Of a stretch of DNA of 64,000 bases, positions 50,578 through 62,086 are shown in pieces; position 1 is the stretch's first letter, and every line of letters begins with the position of its first letter. Source of the DNA: Terriglobia bacterium (lineage in GTDB: Bacteria > Acidobacteriota > Terriglobia > Versatilivoradales > Versatilivoraceae); the NCBI GenBank assembly GCA_951813285.1, contig OX638355.1, forward strand, positions 3,057,136 through 3,121,135, read 5' to 3'. The position numbers and the translations under genes were made by a program. A model generated the notes under the pieces. The model was given only the letters and a program-made list of their open reading frames with translations, made no database searches and was not told the DNA's origin.

Positions 50578-51787
50578 GGCGCTTCTTCAACCCAACCACC
50601 TGGTCCAGGATGGCGTGAGCAATCTCTCTCTTGGAACGTTTTCCCAGCGAGATTTCCGAACCCTCGCCGGTGATCATGGTAACCACGTTGGTATCCCCGT
50701 CAAAACCCGCCCCCTCCTGTGTGACATCGTTCACCACCAGGAGGTCCAGCTTCTTGGCTGCCAACTTTTTCCGGGCATTTTCCAGCACCCGCTCGGTCTC
50801 GGCGGCGAATCCCACCAGAATCTGACTGTCCTTGCGGCTGGACAACTCAGCCAGGATGTCGGGCGTCGGGACCAGCGACAGGTGTTGGGGGGCCTGTCCC
50901 TTTTTCAACTTTTGGCGGGACCGCGTGTCGGGTTTGAAATCGGCCACTGCGGCAGCCTTGATCACAATGGTGGCTCCGGAAAAATGGTGGAGCACCTGGG
51001 ATTTCATTTCCTCGGTGGAACGCACGCTGAGACATCGGACCTGGGCCGGTGGGGGAAGCCGGGTAGGGCCGCTGACCAAAATGGTTGTGGCTCCGCGAGC
51101 CTGAGCTGCGGAGGCAATCTCGTAACCCATCTTCCCGGAGGACCGGTTGGTCAGATATCTGACGGGATCGATGTCTTCGCAGGTGGGACCGGCCGTGACC
51201 AGAACAGTCTCTCCGGCCAGATCCCGGGTGCCTCGAGCAGCCTTCACCAGGGTGCTCACAATGGTTCCCAGGTCGGCCATTCGACCCTTGCCTTCGATTC
51301 CTTCGGCCAGGTAGCCCTCTTCCGGGTCCACCAGGATCACTCCCCGAGAGCGAAGCCGCTCGACGTTTTCCGTCACCGACGGATGGTTCCACATATGCAC
51401 GTTCATGGCGGGAGCTACAACCACCGGACCGGTGGTCGCCAGGTAAAGGGTCGAGAGGAAATCGTCGGCGATGCCGCCGGCGAACTTGGCCAGGCAGTTG
51501 GCCGTGGCGGGCGCCACCAGAAGAGCGCCGGCAGCTTGGGGAAGCTGAACGTGTTCTATGGCCACTTCTTGGGGGCCTTCACCGCGCTTTTCCTGCTGGT
51601 ACAGGGTCGTGATGACGCGACGCCGGCTCAAGGCCGCCAGCGTCATTGGCGTGACGAACTGCTGAGCGTGCTCGGTGAGGACCACCTGTACTTCGAATCC
51701 CTGCTTTTGAAGCAGGCGCAGAAGCTCGGCGGACTTGTAGGCGGCAATGCACCCGGTGACACCCAAAACAATCAGGCTCGGATTCAT
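50570..51787 (-). CDS. coaBC: Bifunctional phosphopantothenoylcysteine decarboxylase/synthetase
   Basis: Makes 4'-phosphopantetheine for coenzyme A: the N-terminal flavoprotein CoaC decarboxylates and the C-terminal CoaB joins phosphopantothenate with cysteine using CTP. CoaC shows VTGCIAAYKSAEL, the APATANCLAKFA segment and PAMNVHMW; CoaB begins near residue 190 with VTAGPTCEDIDPVRYLTNRSSGKMG. ATG 51787 gives a normal 405-residue protein; the upstream open frame is rejected. Confidence 0.95.
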   Translation of the reverse strand: MNPSLIVLGVTGCIAAYKSAELLRLLQKQGFEVQVVLTEHAQQFVTPMTLAALSRRRVITTLYQQEKRGEGPQEVAIEHVQLPQAAGALLVAPATANCLAKFAGGIADDFLSTLYLATTGPVVVAPAMNVHMWNHPSVTENVERLRSRGVILVDPEEGYLAEGIEGKGRMADLGTIVSTLVKAARGTRDLAGETVLVTAGPTCEDIDPVRYLTNRSSGKMGYEIASAAQARGATTILVSGPTRLPPPAQVRCLSVRSTEEMKSQVLHHFSGATIVIKAAAVADFKPDTRSRQKLKKGQAPQHLSLVPTPDILAELSSRKDSQILVGFAAETERVLENARKKLAAKKLDLLVVNDVTQEGAGFDGDTNVVTMITGEGSEISLGKRSKREIAHAILDQVVGLKKRHA

Positions 51788-51830
51788 GGGACTAAACGGC
51801 CTCCGGAAAACTGCCTGCCTGCGGTGAATC

Positions 51831-52067
51831 TCAATGGGGAATCGGTCCGGCGTCGGTCGATGGGGCCTCTTCTTCCTCTTGGGATTCTCCTGCCACGATC
51901 TCAAAGTTCACCAGTCCCGCGGCGACTTCATCTTGGGCGATCCGGGTGAATTTTTTCGAAAGACCCTGAATCAGTGGGGTGGAACCGCCTTGCAGTTGCC
52001 TGGTTCGCTTGGCCGCCACAATGATGTATCGAAATTTGCTGTCGATTCGTCCGATGTTACTGGTCAA
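51831..52067 (-). CDS. rpoZ: RNA polymerase omega subunit
   Basis: A 78-residue subunit that helps RNA polymerase assembly. The IDSKFRYIIVAAKRTRQLQGG segment is the omega signature. Start chosen as TTG 52067 because GGAGGAG lies seven bases before it, inside the last codons of gmk; the more distal TTG 52082 is part of that ribosome site. The acidic tail (EEEEAPSTD) is unconserved. Confidence 0.87.
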   Translation of the reverse strand: MTSNIGRIDSKFRYIIVAAKRTRQLQGGSTPLIQGLSKKFTRIAQDEVAAGLVNFEIVAGESQEEEEAPSTDAGPIPH

Positions 52068-52692
52068 TGGTATCTCCTCCAAAGGATTTCAGGATAGTTT
52101 CGATCTGTTGAAGCGAGCGGTCTCGACGGCATCTCTCCGCCAGCACGATTGAGCGGAGCTGCTCATGGGACCGGCTGATCCGGTCGTTGACCACGACGTA
52201 ATCGTAGTGGCGGAACTGATGGATTTCTTTCCGGCTCGCCCACTCCAGGCGCTGCCGGATGGTTTCGGCACTGTCCAGGTGGCGTTTTTCGAGGCGTTGC
52301 CTGAGCGCTTGGAATGAAGGGGGCATGATAAAGATGGTCACGGCCTCGGGAAGTCGGCTTCTTACCTGAGCAGCCCCATCGGTGTCGATGTCCAGGAGCA
52401 GGTCGGTGCCGGCGGCGATGCACTCCTCCACGTACTTCCGCGAGGTGCCGTAATAATTGCCGAAGACCCTGGCATGCTCGAGGAATTGGTCGCGGTCGAT
52501 CATGGCTTCAAATTCCGCCTCGCTGACGAAGAAATACTCCTTGCCGTCTTGCTCCCGGCCTCTCGGTTTTCGGGTGGTGTGGGACACCGAGAAGCTCAAT
52601 CGCTCATCTTCCTCAAGGAGTTTTCTCAACAACGTGGTCTTGCCCGATCCGGACGGGGCCGACACGACAAAAATCTGTCCCTTTGCCTTCAT
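52057..52692 (-). CDS. gmk: Guanylate kinase
   Basis: Phosphorylates GMP to GDP. The P-loop is APSGSGKT (12-19), followed by SVSHTTRKPRGREQDGKEYF for GMP binding. Length 211 residues is typical. Its 3' end carries the ribosome site and start of rpoZ (about 11 bases overlap). Confidence 0.96.
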   Translation of the reverse strand: MKAKGQIFVVSAPSGSGKTTLLRKLLEEDERLSFSVSHTTRKPRGREQDGKEYFFVSEAEFEAMIDRDQFLEHARVFGNYYGTSRKYVEECIAAGTDLLLDIDTDGAAQVRSRLPEAVTIFIMPPSFQALRQRLEKRHLDSAETIRQRLEWASRKEIHQFRHYDYVVVNDRISRSHEQLRSIVLAERCRRDRSLQQIETILKSFGGDTIDQ

Positions 52693-52734
52693 TTTCCCGA
52701 TCTTGCAACCCTGTTTCTGAGACGGAACACCAGC

Positions 52735-53631
52735 TCATTCCACATTCTGGATCTGCTCGCGAATTTTTTCGATCTCGGTCTTGATCGTGATGGCCGCATT
52801 GGTGATATCCAGTCTGCGGTCCGCCAAGCCGGAATTCTTGGACAGGATGGTGTTGGCCTCGCGGTTCATTTCCTGCATCATGAAATCGATCTTCTTGCCC
52901 ACTTCGCCTGAGCCCGACAACAGGACTCGACACTGTGCCAGGTGGCTGAACAGCCGGGATACTTCCTCTCGGATATCTCCGCGCTCGGCCTGGTGGGCGG
53001 CCTCTTGAAGCAGGCGGGCGGGGTCGACGTCAACCTCGGCAAGAATGGTTTCCATGCGAGCTTTCAGACGGTCTCGATGCAACTCCAACAGTCCTTCCGA
53101 CTGAGTCTCGATCCGTTGGGCTTCAGTCTCCAGGGCGTCCAGGTGCTGCCGGATTTCAACTTCCAGAACCTGGCCCTCCGTTCTCCGCATGGTCACCAGG
53201 TCGCTCAGGGCCTGGCCCACGGCGCTGGCGATCCCGGCCTCGAGCAGGGACAACTGTGCACCCGAAATGGGGACCGACTCCTGGGCCAGCAATCCGGGCA
53301 TTCTCAGAAGCTGGCTCGGGTCGACGTTTCCCCCTATGGAATAGTCCTTTTGCAGAAGCCTCAGAGCGTCCAGGTAGCCCTCCAATAGCGGTCGATTGAG
53401 GCTGAATCCCGGGTCGTCCGCGTTTTCGATCTTCAGGAAGAGATCGATGCGACCTCGCTTGATTCGTTCCTGGACCCACTTTCTGACCTTGCCGTCCAGG
53501 CTTGAGAACTCGGAAGGCAGCCGGTTGTGGATGTCCAGGTAGCGGTGATTGACTGACTTGACCTCGACCCGGCAGAGCCAACTTTCCTCCTGCCACTGGC
53601 CGCGACCATATCCGGTCATGCTGTGGATCAT
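52735..53631 (-). CDS. yicC: YicC-family endoribonuclease/stress protein
   Basis: A 298-residue protein of the YicC family, linked to small-RNA decay and endoribonuclease activity in E. coli. It starts MIHSMTGYGRG and ends with the conserved GKKIDFMMQEMNREANTILSK block (DUF1732). ATG 53631 is preferred over GTG 53637 two codons before. The neighbour gmk is its conserved partner in many genomes. Confidence 0.93.
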   Translation of the reverse strand: MIHSMTGYGRGQWQEESWLCRVEVKSVNHRYLDIHNRLPSEFSSLDGKVRKWVQERIKRGRIDLFLKIENADDPGFSLNRPLLEGYLDALRLLQKDYSIGGNVDPSQLLRMPGLLAQESVPISGAQLSLLEAGIASAVGQALSDLVTMRRTEGQVLEVEIRQHLDALETEAQRIETQSEGLLELHRDRLKARMETILAEVDVDPARLLQEAAHQAERGDIREEVSRLFSHLAQCRVLLSGSGEVGKKIDFMMQEMNREANTILSKNSGLADRRLDITNAAITIKTEIEKIREQIQNVE

Positions 53632-53686
53632 GAGCACCCGTTTTTTGCTACCGCCTCCGGATCCCGAGGCATACAGGTCATTCCGG

Positions 53687-55513
53687 TCAAGAGAGGGGCG
53701 GCACTTCGGGCTCGTCGCCTTCCACCTGAAGATCGTGCAGCCGTTGGTACAGTCCTCGCTTCTCCATCAGGTCGGAGTGAGTCCCGACCTCGGTAATCTT
53801 TCCCTGCTCGATGACTACAATACGATCGGCCCGTCGAATGGTGGAGAGCCGGTGGGCAATCACAATCACTGTTCGCCCGCGCATGAGATTGGCCAGTGCT
53901 CGCTGCACCAGAATCTCAGCCTCGGTATCCAGGGAAGAGGTGGCTTCATCCAGAATCAGAATGGGAGCATTCTTCAGAAGCGCACGAGCTATGGCCAATC
54001 TCTGCCGCTGTCCTCCCGAGAGTTGCTGGCCTCGCTCGCCGATGGTGGCCTCGTATCGGCTGGGAAGCCCCAGGATGAACTCCTCGGCCAGGGCCGCCCG
54101 GGCCGCCTGGCGCATCTCGGTCTCCGTCACCTGGGACCTGCCGTAACAGATGTTGTTGCGCAGTGTGTCATTGAAGAGGATGGTTTCCTGAGTCACCATC
54201 CCCATCAAGCCACGCAGCGAGGACAGCTTGAGTTGTCGAATATCGATCCCGTCGATCAGCACCTGGCCCTCGGTGGGATCGAAAAAACGGGGGATGAGAT
54301 TGACCAGGCTGGTTTTGCCCGAACCGCTGGGTCCGACCAGGGCCACCACTTCGCCGCGGCCGACTCTCAGGTTTATTCCTTGCAACACCGGGAGGCCGCT
54401 CTCGGGGTAGTTGAAGCTCAGCCGCCGGAACTCGATCTGATGTCGAAAATCGGCCAGCTCGGCGGCATCTGGCTCTTCAACCACCTGGCGAGGCTCGGAC
54501 ATGATCTGGAAGACCTTGCCGGACGCGCCTCTGGCATGTTGAAAGTTCATGTAGATGCCGCTCATGCGCCGAATGGGTTCGTACAGGCTGAGCAGTGCTA
54601 CGAAAAACACCCCGAAATCTCCCTGGCTCATCCGTCCCTGGCCGATCGCCTGCTGGGCGTAGTAGAGCAGAGGCACCAGCAGCAAGGCTCCCAACAGCTC
54701 CATGAGTGGAGACGGCAGCGCCTGCAGACGAAGGTGCCTGAGATTGATCCTGGCCACTTGTCGAACGGCACGCCGAAACCTGTCCAGCTCGAACTGCTCC
54801 ATGGAGAAGGCCTTGACGATACGCTGGCCGCTGATGCTCTCCTGAAGAATCTCGGCGACCTGACCCAGCTTTTCCTGGCTGGCCCGGCTGAACTGCCGCA
54901 CAAATTGTCCCAGGACCCTGGAGGGAAGAACGATCAGGGGTGCTGCCAGGAAGATGATGAGAGCCAGCCTCCAGTCGAGATAAAACAGTATGGTGAGAAA
55001 CGTTACCGACGTCAGCGTTTGCTTCAGGGCGTCGGCCAGGTTGGTGGAGAAAGCAAACTGTATCTTTTCGATGTCGTTGGTGATCCGTGAAATGAGGTTT
55101 CCGGTGGTGTGCTTGTAAAAGAAGTGGGACGATTGATAGACCACATTTTCGTAGGCAGTTTCTCTCAGGCGTGCCACGCAGGACTGGCCTACATAGTTCA
55201 GGATATAGGTCGAGCTGTATTCGGACACTCCTTTGGCCAGCGTGACCAGAACCCCCAGCAATCCCACCACCAGCCAGGGGGCATCAATGGGAAAAGGATT
55301 GATTTGTTCCAGGTAGATTTCCTTGGAAAGGATGGGCAGCGTTCCGAGAGGAACGCGAATTGGGGGATCGGGAACGAGAACGTAGTCCAGTACCGGTCCG
55401 ACCAAGACGGCCAGGAAGCCCTTGAGGCCCGTTGCCAGACCCATCAGCAGGGTGGCGGCCGCGATGAGTGGAAGAAAGGGCTTGATATGGCTGAAGAACG
55501 GCCACTTTTGCAT
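53687..55513 (-). CDS. MsbA-type ABC exporter (fused permease and ATPase)
   Basis: A 608-residue half-transporter: six membrane helices in residues 1-320 and an ATPase domain in about 350-590. ATPase motifs are GPSGSGKTS (Walker A), LSGGQRQRLAIARAL (signature) and ILILDEATSSLD (Walker B). The overall pattern is that of MsbA/lipid flippases and multidrug exporters. Lipid A transport is plausible for a Gram-negative but not shown; no lpx genes lie near. Confidence 0.9.
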   Translation of the reverse strand: MQKWPFFSHIKPFLPLIAAATLLMGLATGLKGFLAVLVGPVLDYVLVPDPPIRVPLGTLPILSKEIYLEQINPFPIDAPWLVVGLLGVLVTLAKGVSEYSSTYILNYVGQSCVARLRETAYENVVYQSSHFFYKHTTGNLISRITNDIEKIQFAFSTNLADALKQTLTSVTFLTILFYLDWRLALIIFLAAPLIVLPSRVLGQFVRQFSRASQEKLGQVAEILQESISGQRIVKAFSMEQFELDRFRRAVRQVARINLRHLRLQALPSPLMELLGALLLVPLLYYAQQAIGQGRMSQGDFGVFFVALLSLYEPIRRMSGIYMNFQHARGASGKVFQIMSEPRQVVEEPDAAELADFRHQIEFRRLSFNYPESGLPVLQGINLRVGRGEVVALVGPSGSGKTSLVNLIPRFFDPTEGQVLIDGIDIRQLKLSSLRGLMGMVTQETILFNDTLRNNICYGRSQVTETEMRQAARAALAEEFILGLPSRYEATIGERGQQLSGGQRQRLAIARALLKNAPILILDEATSSLDTEAEILVQRALANLMRGRTVIVIAHRLSTIRRADRIVVIEQGKITEVGTHSDLMEKRGLYQRLHDLQVEGDEPEVPPLS

Positions 55514-55812
55514 TCCGGATGGTCTCCAGCCCTCCGATTGCCGGGTCGCGCCAACCTAGCCCCTTTTACCATGAATGTCAAGGATTTGTACTGGCTCCGG
55601 CTTCTTGAGACAGCGGGTTGAGAACCCTTGCCGGAAGCCCCCCAGCGCCGGTTAGCGTTCTCTAGAGAACAGCCTCGGCTATCGGGATCGGCTGAGGTCC
55701 CATGGGGTTGGAGAGTCGAAACAGACCCGTTTCCTCCGATTGAAAGGAAGCCTGCTTGAGGGTATTCTTTCCACTCAACCAATCAGGCTGAAAACAGGAA
55801 AGGATCTGACTG
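55514..55812. other. Divergent promoter space, no recognised site
   Basis: About 300 bases between the divergent ABC exporter and SDR genes. It should hold both promoters. Nothing else was recognised apart from a TTCTCTAGAGAA palindrome near 55657-55668. Confidence 0.4.
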
Positions 55813-56598
55813 ATGGAATCACTCAAGCTGAAAGACAAGACAGCTCTGATCACCGGAGCCAGCCGCGGCATCGGGCGATCCATCGCCCTGGGGTTTGCCG
55901 CCCAGGGCGCCCGGGTGGCCGTCACGGCCCGAACCGTGCAAGATCTGGATTCACTGGTTCAAGAGATTCAGGATTCAGGAGGGAAAGCCGTGGCCATTCC
56001 GGCCGACCTGCTGGATTTGTCCACCGTCCCGGGCTTGGTCGGCCTGGCCGAAAAGGAGTTGGGAAGCCTGGACATCCTGGTCAACAACGCCGGGTTGGGC
56101 AGCAGCTCGAATCCGAAGCCGGTCAGCGATTTTGACGACGAGTTCTGGGATCGTTCTCTGGCTCTGAACCTGACCGCTCCCTACTTGCTTTGCAAGGCGG
56201 TTCTGCCGTCCATGGTCAAGAGGAAGCAGGGTCGCATCGTCAACATCGCCTCGATAGCCTCCAGGACGCCTCAATTCCACGGAGTGGCCTATGCCGCCTC
56301 CAAGCACGGGCTGCTGGGGCTCACCCGTACCCTGGCCCTGGAAATAGCCAAGGAGGGCATCACGGTCAACGCCATCTGTCCCGGTCCCGTGCAGACCGAG
56401 ATGAACGATCGACGAATCCGCTATGACTCCCAGCGCATGGGAATCGAGTTTGCGGAACTGGAGGCGGGTCTCACTCCAATCGGGAGACGGCTGCAACCTG
56501 AGGAAATCGTTCCGATGGCGGTACTGCTGGCCTCTGACGAGTCGGCCGCCATTACCGGGCAAGCCTTCAACATTTGCGGCGGCATGGTCATGTCCTGA
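55813..56598 (+). CDS. Short-chain dehydrogenase/reductase
   Basis: A 261-residue classical SDR using NAD(P)H. The cofactor loop is TGASRGIG (14-21), NNAG follows, and the catalytic pair is Tyr160 and Lys164 (YAASKHG). The sequence resembles the FabG/3-oxoacyl reductase and gluconate-5-dehydrogenase groups; with no fatty-acid genes nearby the substrate is open. ATG 55813 fits the family start. Confidence 0.9.
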   Translation: MESLKLKDKTALITGASRGIGRSIALGFAAQGARVAVTARTVQDLDSLVQEIQDSGGKAVAIPADLLDLSTVPGLVGLAEKELGSLDILVNNAGLGSSSNPKPVSDFDDEFWDRSLALNLTAPYLLCKAVLPSMVKRKQGRIVNIASIASRTPQFHGVAYAASKHGLLGLTRTLALEIAKEGITVNAICPGPVQTEMNDRRIRYDSQRMGIEFAELEAGLTPIGRRLQPEEIVPMAVLLASDESAAITGQAFNICGGMVMS

Positions 56599-56633
56599 CC
56601 CTGTCGTTCGGGTATCTTCGGTGGGGAAGGGGA

Positions 56634-56845
56634 TCAGCGGGAGAGCGCCGGAACCACCTGGTTGGCCAACAGCTCCATGCAGCGGAGCCACTTGGCTTTG
56701 TCGTCCCAGTCATGGGTGATCATCAGAAGGGTTCCGAATCCTCCGGTTTCCTGCTTCAGCGACTGCAGTTGGTCGATACATTCCCGGACGTTGCCGATAA
56801 TGCAGACATTTCTGATGGACTGATCCCCTCCGCTCGTCGGGGCGA
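56634..56845 (-). pseudogene. C-terminal remnant of a luciferase-like (LLM) flavin monooxygenase
   Basis: The last ~62 codons (about 56634-56822) read like the tail of an LLM-class flavin-dependent oxidoreductase: VCIIGNVRECIDQLQSLKQE, then TGGFGTLLMITHDWDDK and a helix ending QVVPALSR. No start, flavin barrel or upstream part exists; upstream lies the reductase gene on the same strand. It is best read as a deletion remnant. Confidence 0.6.
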
Positions 56846-57895
56846 TCACTCCGGAGACAGCTTGACCAGGTACTTTCCAAGGTGACGGCCCTCCAGCATC
56901 TCGATGAAGGCCCTGGGGGCGTTTTCGATACCCTCCACCACGTGCTCCCGGTTGCGTAGCTTGCCGGACCTGAGCCAGTCCTGCAGTTGCCGCAAGGCTT
57001 GGGGATGCTGTGACACAAAGTCCCACACCAGAAACCCCTGGATCCTGGCCCGCTTGATAATCAGGTTGCGCAACCAGCGCGGCCCTTGCTCGGCACGGTC
57101 CAGGTTGTATTGAGAACTCTGCCCGCAGACGGCCACTCGAGCCTTCAGGTTGAGCAGCGTCACCACCGCATCGGTGACCGCGCCGCCCAGGTTGTCGAAG
57201 TAGACATCGATGCCATCGGGGCAGTGGGCCGCCAGGCGGTCCGGGCCACTGGGCTCCGAACCCCACACCAGCGCCTCATCGAATCCCATCTGCTCCTTGA
57301 GGTAGCGCGCCTTGGTTTGAGAGCCGGTCACACCAACCACGCGGCATCCCTTGATCTTGGCAAGCTGCCCGACGGTGGATCCAACCGCTCCGGCGGCTCC
57401 CGAGATCACCACTGTTTCTCCCGCTTGCGGCTGGCAGACGTGCAGCAGGCCAAAGTAGGCCGTCAGGCCGGTCATCCCCAAGATGCCCAAAGCCGTGGAA
57501 AGCGATTCCTGTCCCGGGTCCACTCGGGTCAACGCCTCGGCCGGCACGACCGCGAGCTCCTGCCAACCCAAATCTCCCACTACCGGATCTCCGGGCTGGA
57601 GGCCCGGATGCTGCGAGGCCACCACCCGCCCCACGACCTGACCGATCATCGCCTGCCCCACCTGCACCGATTCCGCATAGGATTTGCGGTCGTCCATGCG
57701 GCCGCGCATATAGGGATCGAGGGAGAGATAGAGCCCGCGGACGAGGCATTGTCCCGGAGCGGGAGCCGGGAGTTGGGAGGTGACCAGCTCAAAGTCCGAC
57801 AACTTGGGCATGCCCTGGGGGCGAGCTGCCAGAACGATTTTTCGGTGGGAGAAAGCCGCGTCTCCCCGCGCTATTCCGCTGATGACATCAGACAA
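56846..57895 (-). CDS. NADP-dependent MDR-family oxidoreductase (CurA/leukotriene-reductase type)
   Basis: A 349-residue zinc-free medium-chain reductase that reduces enone double bonds with NADPH. Family marks are SLDPYMRGRM near residue 55, the cofactor loop SGAAGAVGSTVGQLAKIKG and DVYFDNLGG. E. coli CurA/YncB and mammalian prostaglandin reductase are relatives. Physiological substrate unknown. The monooxygenase remnant lies immediately downstream. Confidence 0.9.
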   Translation of the reverse strand: MSDVISGIARGDAAFSHRKIVLAARPQGMPKLSDFELVTSQLPAPAPGQCLVRGLYLSLDPYMRGRMDDRKSYAESVQVGQAMIGQVVGRVVASQHPGLQPGDPVVGDLGWQELAVVPAEALTRVDPGQESLSTALGILGMTGLTAYFGLLHVCQPQAGETVVISGAAGAVGSTVGQLAKIKGCRVVGVTGSQTKARYLKEQMGFDEALVWGSEPSGPDRLAAHCPDGIDVYFDNLGGAVTDAVVTLLNLKARVAVCGQSSQYNLDRAEQGPRWLRNLIIKRARIQGFLVWDFVSQHPQALRQLQDWLRSGKLRNREHVVEGIENAPRAFIEMLEGRHLGKYLVKLSPE

Positions 57896-58423
57896 GTTGC
57901 AACTCCGCTGACAGACCGAGCCTTTTGCAAGATTGGCAGGGGCAGGTCATTTTGCCGGCAAATGTGATGTCCTGCCGTTTTCAATATCGGGTGCGGTCTC
58001 GTAAGTAATACGGATTCACCACAAAAAGCACAAAAGTCACAAAACGAATTTCTTGATTTCGAGTCTTGACGATCCGAAGTTGTTCCCGATGGCGTCGCGT
58101 TGACCGGATGCACGCAGAGAGCCCGGAAATTCTGCGACATGTTCGGGAGTCAACTGCTTGCAGGCTTCCAGTGGTCTGCTCTATTTGTGTTTTTGTGCCT
58201 TTTGTGGCCATTCCCGGCAAGGGTCACGCTGCCGAATTTTGCAAAAGGCTCATCCTTGCGTCGGCTTGTGCGTCACTTGGGCTCACGGGCATTTGCTGCC
58301 GCCGCCTACGCGGCTCGACACCCATAGGCGATGTTTCCCATGGGCTGACGCCCACGGCTAAGTGCTGCCGCGGCTTCGCCGCTCTCGAGGAAGCCGGCAA
58401 AAGCAGCATATTCTCAGGTAAGC
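57896..58423. other. Gene-free stretch with small inverted motif
   Basis: No credible gene. CCACAAAAAGCACAAAAGTC (58019-58038) and the roughly complementary GTTTTTGTGCCTTTTGTGG (58189-58207) form an imperfect inverted pair about 150 bases apart. A second, Gly/Ala-codon-like GC-rich part (58250-58400) has no protein similarity that could be recognised. Confidence 0.45.
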
Positions 58424-58585
58424 CCGGCCCCCGCCCTGGTGTGTGGATCATACGAAAGTGAAACAATCAGAAATCGATCTTCCCTTCGCGAGCGTGGTGT
58501 CCCGTTACGGTTCACCTCAACGCCTTAGTGGCCCTTCGTGGATTCCTCTTTTTCTTTTGTCTTTTTTCGGTTGTTTCAGGCAAGC
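58424..58585 (+). repeat. Dispersed ~165-bp repeat, copy C
   Basis: Third good copy, same orientation as copy B, lying upstream of tRNA-Cys. It shares the ATCATACGAAAGTGAAAC and CCTCAACGCCTTAGTGGC segments and the T-rich end. Confidence 0.8.
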
Positions 58586-58674
58586 CGCCGCGAGTCGTGG
58601 GCGGGTTGAGCGGCAGGGAATCGGTTGGCGCCGGAGTCGGTCGAAGGCAATGCGGAGTCGAAGAAAGGAGAGTC

Positions 58675-58750
58675 TGGAGGCGAGGAGGGGATTCGAACCC
58701 CTGAATAAAGGTTTTGCAGACCTCTCCCTTAGCCACTTGGGTACCTCGCC
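58675..58750 (-). tRNA. tRNA-Cys (GCA)
   Basis: On the minus strand GGCGAGG (58744-58750) pairs with CCTCGCC (58679-58685); anticodon loop CTGCAAA gives GCA; discriminator T; CCA encoded at 58675-58677. Single tRNA, about 90 bases downstream of the hppA stop on the other side. Confidence 0.96.
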
Positions 58751-58841
58751 TGATCGCAAACCCTGGCACTGGCCGCATTTTATACACGCGACCGACCCGC
58801 GCGTCAAGCCGCCCCCCGGGCGACGAGGGGCGCGCTTTGGG

Positions 58842-60974
<2,133 letters not shown>

Positions 60975-61702
60975 CCAATCAGCTCCTCATTCAAATGGGC
61001 TCCAAGAATCAATTCCGAACGCAACCGCCTCGGGAAAGTTCGCAGGTCGGCGTTGCATAAGGGGAATGCGGCGCCCCGGGATACCGTGGATTTCAGGGTG
61101 GGGCGCAGCCGGTTTGAGGTTTGCTACAGCTGGGCTTGATCGCGTGGGCGGGAATTCCGGGTTCTCTATGGACGGCGGTCGTTCCGTGGCGCCCTCGGTC
61201 GCCTTAGCCGGGATGGATCATTGACAAAAAAGGCGCAGATGTCAAGGTGGGTCGAAGGGTTTCAGCTCGGAACGGTTCGGTCGGACTGCAACGGAAACCG
61301 CTCTCGAATCGCCTCCGGGTCGGGATCCGCAGGCCGTTGAGAGGGTCGCGGAGGGAGGCATGTTCCGTGCCCGGACCGGGTCTTCAACGGCCGGGGGTTT
61401 CGTGGTAGAGTGTGCGGGTCGCCGGCTGTTGCCGGCCCGCATTTCTCACCGGGTCGCTAGTGGCATGGTGAAAAGCAGTTGATCTTTCAGTACCTTGATC
61501 GGCCGGCTTGGCGGTTGCCTTTGTAGGATCGATTGGATTCTCGCTCCCGGAGCCTGTTGTATGGATGCGGGGAACCCTCTCACCGCCTGCCTTGAGCCAT
61601 TCCGACCCAACCCTTGCAGATGATGGCATTTCCGTCCGCGGTCTCCTCGGCGACGAATTCGGCCGACTCCATCGTGGAGGCTGCCGGCCGAGGTGATACG
61701 CG
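60975..61702. other. Gene-free 728-bp stretch upstream of hppA and the symporter genes
   Basis: Divergent intergenic region. No credible coding region, tRNA or known RNA was recognised. It should hold promoters of hppA and of the symporter pair. The only distinct structure is the hairpin at 61413-61441. Confidence 0.5.
61413..61441 (+). terminator. Strong GC hairpin followed by TTTCT
   Basis: TGCGGG-TC-GCCGGC (61413-61426), loop TGTT, then GCCGGC-CCGCA (61431-61441), followed by TTTCT. It resembles an intrinsic terminator with a short bulge, but no plus-strand gene lies upstream; it could end an unrecognised small RNA. Confidence 0.35.
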
Positions 61703-62086
61703 GTGACCGCCGATTCAATCCAGCCGCGGAAGACGGTGGATCCGGTCTTTCGCAACTCGCTTCGGGAATGTGTCTTCCTCCTCCTCCTGTGGCTAGCCTG
61801 TTGCCTGTACACGGTGACCTACTGTTACCTCGCCGGCTACCTGGTGCACGAACCCCACCCCAACGCCACCGGGCCCTCCATCGGTAAGCTGGTCGGACCC
61901 TTGACCGCGTTTGACAGGCATCCTCAGTCCCTGACCACCCCGTTCGGATTGGGTGTGCCGGACTGGGTGTTTTTTGGGGTGATTGTGCCCTGGGTGGTGG
62001 CAGTGGTCATCACCGTGCTCTACTGCCTATTTTTTTTTGTGGAAGATGACTTGAGCGGAGCGGGACGAGCCGGGGAAAATCCATGA
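61703..62086 (+). CDS. Small two-helix membrane protein, YhdT-like symporter partner
   Basis: A 127-residue protein with two hydrophobic helices (about residues 22-46 and 85-112) and a loop containing PLTAFDRHPQSLTTPFGLGVPDWV between them. It overlaps the sodium:solute symporter start (ATGA). Small DUF997/YhdT-type proteins precede PanF-like symporters in the same way, so it may be an accessory subunit (inference). GTG 61703 follows GAGGTGAT. Confidence 0.7.
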   Translation: MTADSIQPRKTVDPVFRNSLRECVFLLLLWLACCLYTVTYCYLAGYLVHEPHPNATGPSIGKLVGPLTAFDRHPQSLTTPFGLGVPDWVFFGVIVPWVVAVVITVLYCLFFFVEDDLSGAGRAGENP

